From positions 1-46,250 of the forward strand of contig WGNN01000106.1 in the NCBI GenBank assembly GCA_016124515.1: DNA of 46,250 nt, in the 5' to 3' direction. The notes under the pieces were generated by a model. It was given only the letters and a program-made list of their open reading frames with translations, did not search any database and was not told the origin of the DNA. Shown piece after piece: positions 42,635 to 46,250 of this stretch. The number at the start of each line of letters is the position of its first letter. Position 1 is the first letter of the stretch. The DNA comes from a bacterium. Its GTDB lineage: Bacteria > Bacteroidota > Bacteroidia > CAILMK01 > JACPUW01. Position numbers and translations under genes: made by a program.

Positions 42635-43522
42635 CTACTTGCGGTTAGCTGATTTCTTTCCGAATCCATAAACCAACTGACCCCAAAATGATTTTGGAAA
42701 CTGTTTTAAACCATCAAAACCGAGCGGAATATTGCCGTTTTCGTTTGGAATGTAATTGGTTTTGAAGAGGTAATCCCACAAGCTCAGGCTGATTCCAAAA
42801 TTCACGCCTGATGTTTGTCCTTTAGGCAGCACAGCGGCATGGTGCCAAAGGTGCATCACCGGATTGTTGAATATATACTTGAGCGGGCCCCAGGTTATTT
42901 TCACATTGGCGTGGTTGAGATGCCCAATGGCAATGGCCAAAAAATAGGCCGCATAAGCGAGCTGTGGTTCCACGCCGCCCAATACCATAAGCCCAAGGGT
43001 TTTGAGCGGTTTATACAAAATGTTTTCCATCCAATGGTAGCGCAAGTGGGCCGCAAAACCCATTTGCTCCACCGAATGGTGCACCTTGTGGAACTGCCAA
43101 AAGGCCGGCACTTTGTGCAATAAAATGTGGGTGAACCACTGCACAAAATCGAGCACTACAAAGAAAACCAAGAGTTGCAACCACACGGGCCAATGCCCAA
43201 TATGTACAATGGCCAATGATTGCATGGTGATACCCAAATGGCCAAATAACAGTTTTAGATCGGCATAAAAACCTTCAATAACTATGGCAAACAAAAAGAA
43301 GTTGAAAAACATGTAAAACGCATCGAGCCAGAAGTCCTTTCTTATAATAGGTTGGTTTTTTCGCCAGGGAAAAGCTATTTCCAAACCCCAAACCACCAAT
43401 GAAAGCAGCACCAAGCCCCAAAAGTAGTTTTGATAAAACGGAACCTGAAAAGTTATGGAATTAATGGTCCAGTCAACGGTTCCTTTAAAGGCATTGACAA
43501 ATGCTTCAATGTAGGCGTTCAT
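42635..43522 (-). CDS. sterol desaturase / fatty acid hydroxylase family protein
   Basis: A 295-aa integral membrane di-iron enzyme. The histidine clusters of the superfamily are complete: HILLH (132-136), FHKVHH (H145, H148, H149), HLRYH (159-163), HLNH (201-204) and HLWHH (224-228). Helices fill about 30-130 and 175-205. Family reactions are O2-dependent hydroxylation or desaturation of lipid chains or sterols; the actual lipid is unknown. It is downstream of the Fe-S carrier gene on the same strand, but a 124-bp gap with inverted repeats separates them. Confidence 0.92.
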   Translation of the reverse strand: MNAYIEAFVNAFKGTVDWTINSITFQVPFYQNYFWGLVLLSLVVWGLEIAFPWRKNQPIIRKDFWLDAFYMFFNFFLFAIVIEGFYADLKLLFGHLGITMQSLAIVHIGHWPVWLQLLVFFVVLDFVQWFTHILLHKVPAFWQFHKVHHSVEQMGFAAHLRYHWMENILYKPLKTLGLMVLGGVEPQLAYAAYFLAIAIGHLNHANVKITWGPLKYIFNNPVMHLWHHAAVLPKGQTSGVNFGISLSLWDYLFKTNYIPNENGNIPLGFDGLKQFPKSFWGQLVYGFGKKSANRK

Positions 43523-43548
43523 TTTCTAAGTAATTGAAAAATTAGTGG

Positions 43549-43578
43549 TTTTAAAAGACGTTTAAACTTCTTTTAAAA
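43549..43578. repeat. inverted repeat with inner palindrome
   Basis: TTTTAAAAG (43549-43557) and CTTTTAAAA (43570-43578) flank GTTTAAAC (43560-43567). It lies 26 bp upstream of the sterol-desaturase-family start, a suitable place for an operator. A second hairpin, GGTGAC-AAGG-GTCACC (43617-43632), lies between it and the Fe-S carrier stop. Confidence 0.4.
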
Positions 43579-43646
43579 TGTTGCCCACAATATTGCGGTG
43601 CTTTTGCAAAGCCCGGGGTGACAAGGGTCACCGCCATGCAGGTTAC

Positions 43647-43973
43647 CTATACGGCAAAGCTCTCGCCACAGCCACAGGTGCGCGTAGCATTGGGATTGTT
43701 AAAAACGAAGCCTTTTCCATTGAGCCCGCCGCTGTATTCCAATATAGTTCCGTGTACGTACAGAAAACTTTTCAGGTCAACCACCACTTTCACCTCATTG
43801 TCTTCAAAAATTTGGTCGCCTTCTTTCAGTTCAGAGTCAAAATCGAGGTCGTACATAAGGCCGCTGCAGCCTCCGCCTTTCACAGAAACCCTTAGAAAAG
43901 CGTCTTTGCCTTTGCCATCTTCAGCAAGCAGCGATGCTATTTTAGATTTGGCAGCTTCAGTTACAGTTATCAT
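43647..43973 (-). CDS. A-type iron-sulfur cluster carrier (HesB/IscA/ErpA family)
   Basis: A 108-aa cytoplasmic carrier of standard length. The three cluster-ligating cysteines are present in GGCSGLMYDL (about 35-44) and RTCGCGESF at the C-terminus (CGC). It delivers Fe-S clusters to apoproteins. It is monocistronic or first in a pair with the desaturase-family gene, whose di-iron site does not obviously need it. A consensus TATCTTTG element lies 20 bp upstream. Confidence 0.95.
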   Translation of the reverse strand: MITVTEAAKSKIASLLAEDGKGKDAFLRVSVKGGGCSGLMYDLDFDSELKEGDQIFEDNEVKVVVDLKSFLYVHGTILEYSGGLNGKGFVFNNPNATRTCGCGESFAV

Positions 43974-43992
43974 GTTGCAAATATTTGTGTGG

Positions 43993-44000
43993 CAAAGATA
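43993..44000 (-). promoter_or_regulatory. TAnnTTTG -7 element for the A-type carrier
   Basis: The minus strand reads TATCTTTG, a close match to the Bacteroidota consensus, 19 bp before the ATG at 43973. A TTG (plus CAA at 44024-44026) lies 23 bp upstream. Confidence 0.55.
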
Positions 44001-44029
44001 ACAAAGCTTTAAAAAAATGGTTTCAATGC

Positions 44030-44593
44030 CTACAAGTGGCGTTCTATATAGTCAATAAGGCAGTGAATGACCTTGATGTGTATTTCCTGAGCGCGGTCGG
44101 CATATTTGGCAAATGGTGCCCTTATTTCCACATCGCAAAGGGGAGCCATTTTGCCGCCGTCTTTGCCGGTTAGTCCCACCACTTTTATTCCTTTGGCACG
44201 CGCCACCTCGGCAGCTTTTAGCACGTTGGCCGAGTTGCCACTTGTGGTTATGCCCAGCAACACATCGCCGCTGCGGCCCACACCTTCAAGATAACGCGAA
44301 AAAATATGGTCAAATCCATAGTCGTTGCCCACACAGGCTATGTGGCTTGCATCGCTCATGGCAATGGCGCCAATGGCGGGGCGGTCGTTGCGGTACCTTC
44401 CTGTCAGCTCTTCGGCAAAGTGCATGGCATCGCACATAGAACCACCGTTGCCACATGAAATGATTTTACCTCCCTGTTTTATTGATTCAACCATTAAGGC
44501 ACCCGCTTGCGAAATCTTCTCAAAATTGGCTTCAGTGCTGAATGCCGCCAATACGGCCTGTGCTTCTTCAAATTGTACTCTTATACTTTCCAT
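44030..44593 (-). CDS. gmhA: D-sedoheptulose 7-phosphate isomerase
   Basis: A 187-aa SIS-domain enzyme, the usual GmhA length. [32 protein letters not shown] (about 41-72) holds the phosphate-binding serine and catalytic Glu. [18 protein letters not shown] near the C-terminus holds the catalytic His. It makes D-glycero-D-manno-heptose 7-phosphate, the first step of ADP-heptose synthesis for LPS core, consistent with a Gram-negative envelope. It stands alone, with hldE-type genes not visible. A TAACTTTG element lies 17 bp upstream. Confidence 0.95.
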   Translation of the reverse strand: MESIRVQFEEAQAVLAAFSTEANFEKISQAGALMVESIKQGGKIISCGNGGSMCDAMHFAEELTGRYRNDRPAIGAIAMSDASHIACVGNDYGFDHIFSRYLEGVGRSGDVLLGITTSGNSANVLKAAEVARAKGIKVVGLTGKDGGKMAPLCDVEIRAPFAKYADRAQEIHIKVIHCLIDYIERHL

Positions 44594-44610
44594 GGTGTTT
44601 ACTTCTGAGC

Positions 44611-44618
44611 CAAAGTTA
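44611..44618 (-). promoter_or_regulatory. TAnnTTTG -7 element for gmhA
   Basis: The minus strand reads TAACTTTG, 17 bp before the ATG at 44593. No clear -33 partner is seen. Confidence 0.45.
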
Positions 44619-44713
44619 AATTCTATCGAAAACTTAATGCCTTTGGGAACATATTTTAAATCAAATTTGTGCCAATATTAATTTATTGTTAATTTTACAT
44701 TACTTAATTATTA

Positions 44714-45574
44714 ATGAAAAAGACACTACATATACTGCTGTTCATTCCGCTGCTGGCCTTGGGGCAAGTGCAAGAGTTTACCTACAACTCGTTGTTTGAA
44801 AAGCAAGTATTTAGTAGTCTATCTGATTCACAAGACCTTAAAACTGAATTGGCCCTTTTTTTTGCGATTGATTCAACTGCAACCGAGAGCGTTTTTAATG
44901 CCAATTACAATGAGTTAATGGCCTTTAATAAAGCCCGAAAACTTAATAAAAACGTTCATCGGTTGTTTTATGAAACACAAAGCACCTACCTTATCAACTT
45001 TGTGCAGCACGTGGCCTTTCCCAAAATATTTTCTGACAGTGCTTTCAATTGCGTGAGCGGCTCTGCCCTTCTTGCCTTTCTCCTTGACTACAATGGTTTT
45101 AGCTACAGCATTGAGGAAATGCCATACCACGTATTTGTAACCGCTGTAAACAAGCGCCGCAAATTCATTCTGGAGTCAACCGACTCGCAATACGGCTACC
45201 TGCCCGACAACCGCCAAAACCGCCGCATTTACCGACCCGATACCATAGACAACAGTGCTATTTTTAAAGAAATTGGTGAATACAGCAAGCTGCAAAACGG
45301 CGAAATAATAGTAAAAGGAACCGTGACACTGAGAGAGTTGGCCGGTCTTAACTACTACAACGATGCTGTGAACCTGATCAACAGAGGCAAATTTGTTAAA
45401 GCGGTTCATCAATTGCAAAAAGCCTACTTCTTATACCCATCGCAGCGGGTGAATGAAGTAACGAAATATGTGCTGCTGCAACTGCTCGACAATCCCAACC
45501 TGAGCAAGGAACAAAAACTGCCCTACTACCAAATGCTCATGGCGCACACCTACTCTTACAGCCTCAGTAAGTAA
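44714..45574 (+). CDS. exported transglutaminase-like protein with C-terminal helical repeat
   Basis: 286 aa with a signal peptide (MKKTLHILLFIPLLALGQVQ). The core FNCVSGSALLAFLLDYNGFSY (about 111-131), MPYHVFVTAV (about 136-145) and FILESTDSQYGY (about 151-162) has the Cys-His-acidic order of transglutaminase-like enzymes (C113, H139, then E154 or D157). The C-terminal 80 residues (NYYNDAVNLINRGKFVKAVHQLQKAYFLYPS) look TPR-like, the SirB1/TPR plan. The reaction is unknown: peptidase, amidase or no activity are all possible. It is divergent from gmhA and upstream of a C25-type gene, with no shared operon evident. Confidence 0.65.
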   Translation: MKKTLHILLFIPLLALGQVQEFTYNSLFEKQVFSSLSDSQDLKTELALFFAIDSTATESVFNANYNELMAFNKARKLNKNVHRLFYETQSTYLINFVQHVAFPKIFSDSAFNCVSGSALLAFLLDYNGFSYSIEEMPYHVFVTAVNKRRKFILESTDSQYGYLPDNRQNRRIYRPDTIDNSAIFKEIGEYSKLQNGEIIVKGTVTLRELAGLNYYNDAVNLINRGKFVKAVHQLQKAYFLYPSQRVNEVTKYVLLQLLDNPNLSKEQKLPYYQMLMAHTYSYSLSK

Positions 45575-45644
45575 TTCATCTAAATTTAGTTTAAATAGTC
45601 CTTAACATTGGCTTAACTCAAGCAATTAGTTTTTGCTTTGCGCT

Positions 45645-46250
45645 ATGAAACATGCCGGATTACTTCTTGTTTTACTCTCATTTGCCAGCGGCATATTGGC
45701 TCAGGACTACGCTCGGTTAACGGCAGTGCAGACGACTGCTACGGTAAGTAAAAAACCCATAAACTCCATAGCCCTGCATTGGCCCGACGATATGGCTGCA
45801 AGCAAATGGACCGTTTACAAGCAGAATGACAGCGGCAGGTTCGTTTTCAAAAAAACCATAAACGCTCCCGACACAAGCTATACCGACCTGGATGTAAAAA
45901 CAGGCGAACGCTACACTTACCTTATTTACAAAGAAGATGTAAACCATGTTTTGGGTTTTGGTATTATAACCGCCGGCATAGAAAGTAAGGCCCCCTTTAG
46001 CCACGGTGGCTGCCTTTTGGTAGTTGAAGACTCAGTGAATATGCAGCTGAACGCTGAAATAAAACGCCTGCAAAACGACATTGAGCACGAAGGCTGGCAA
46101 ACGCAACTTTTGGTGGTTTCATCCAAAAAAACGGTAAGTGAAATAAAAGCTGAAATTGTAAAAGCCTACGGCGCAAGCGATTCGAGCCTTGCGGCGGTGC
46201 TTTTGATAGGGAAAATTGCCGTCCCTTATTCGGGCAACATGGCGCCTGAC
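45645..46250 (+). CDS. gingipain-like (C25-type) secreted protein, 5' part
   Basis: 202 codons, open to the window edge, so the 3' end is missing. It has a signal peptide (MKHAGLLLVLLSFASGILAQ), then an Ig/FnIII-like domain (about 30-115, SIALHWPDDMAASKWTVYKQ...TYLIYKEDV). The start of a caspase-fold region (about 121-202) reads CLLVVEDSVNMQLNAEIKRLQNDI...W and LAAVLLIGKIAVPYSGNMAPD. The latter resembles C25/gingipain-like proteins of Bacteroidota, in which a Gly-His catalytic segment follows; that lies outside the window. Full-length relatives usually end in a T9SS domain. TTGCTTTG just before the ATG is a one-mismatch -7 element. Confidence 0.7.
   Translation, partial: MKHAGLLLVLLSFASGILAQDYARLTAVQTTATVSKKPINSIALHWPDDMAASKWTVYKQNDSGRFVFKKTINAPDTSYTDLDVKTGERYTYLIYKEDVNHVLGFGIITAGIESKAPFSHGGCLLVVEDSVNMQLNAEIKRLQNDIEHEGWQTQLLVVSSKKTVSEIKAEIVKAYGASDSSLAAVLLIGKIAVPYSGNMAPD

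Overview
The window looks like a chromosomal segment of a Bacteroidota bacterium. Three things point there: type IX secretion (T9SS) C-terminal sorting domains on a subtilase and a giant adhesin, promoter elements of the Bacteroidota form TAnnTTTG upstream of several genes, and a DNA polymerase III alpha subunit with an N-terminal proofreading exonuclease domain. Weak ribosome binding sites and two likely TTG starts agree. I see no rRNA, tRNA, CRISPR array, phage or transposase gene. A finer taxonomic placement is not supportable from the sequence alone.

Layout. 1-5.6 kb: cinA (-), an orphan D-Ala-D-Ala ligase-like ATP-grasp enzyme (+), a tandem pair of about 120-bp palindromic repeats, then an MBOAT acyltransferase with an SGNH-like partner (+). 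5.6-13.2 kb: a minus-strand block with an amino-acid permease, a DPP-IV-type S9 peptidase, a T9SS subtilase and a papain-fold C1 peptidase. 13.2-22.7 kb: a membrane-anchored 7TM-LytTR regulator (-) faces a run of eight plus-strand secreted proteins, namely a DUF4189-like protein, a WG-repeat protein, five lipoproteins (two very rich in cysteine) and a DsbA-like thioredoxin-fold protein. 22.7-27.3 kb: a tight minus-strand operon of RluA-type pseudouridine synthase, LutA-like Fe-S protein, Ldh-family dehydrogenase, DUF2461 protein and a protein made of about twelve 25-residue Trp-rich repeats. 27.4-31.8 kb: a 1464-residue T9SS adhesin, followed by a second tandem pair of the palindromic repeat. 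32-46 kb: DUF58 protein, dnaE-trxA, a PagL-like lipid A deacylase, M16 peptidase, a PH-like membrane protein, a small membrane protein, sterol desaturase family protein, A-type Fe-S carrier, gmhA, a transglutaminase-like protein and the 5' part of a gingipain-like (C25-type) secreted protein that runs off the window.

The most interesting signal is regulatory. Direct repeats of CATTTC(A/G)TG, spaced exactly 21 bp (two helical turns), lie upstream of four of the secreted-protein genes. Two sites are identical at both half-sites and two are more degenerate. The first lies between the LytTR regulator and its divergent neighbour. Sequence and spacing resemble known LytTR-family operators, so the 13.2-22.7 kb region may be a self-contained regulon: a membrane-bound LytTR sensor controlling Cys-rich envelope lipoproteins, with a thiol oxidoreductase encoded among them. 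The second strong signal is the palindromic repeat family. It has four copies in two tandem dimers, and its arms show compensatory base changes.
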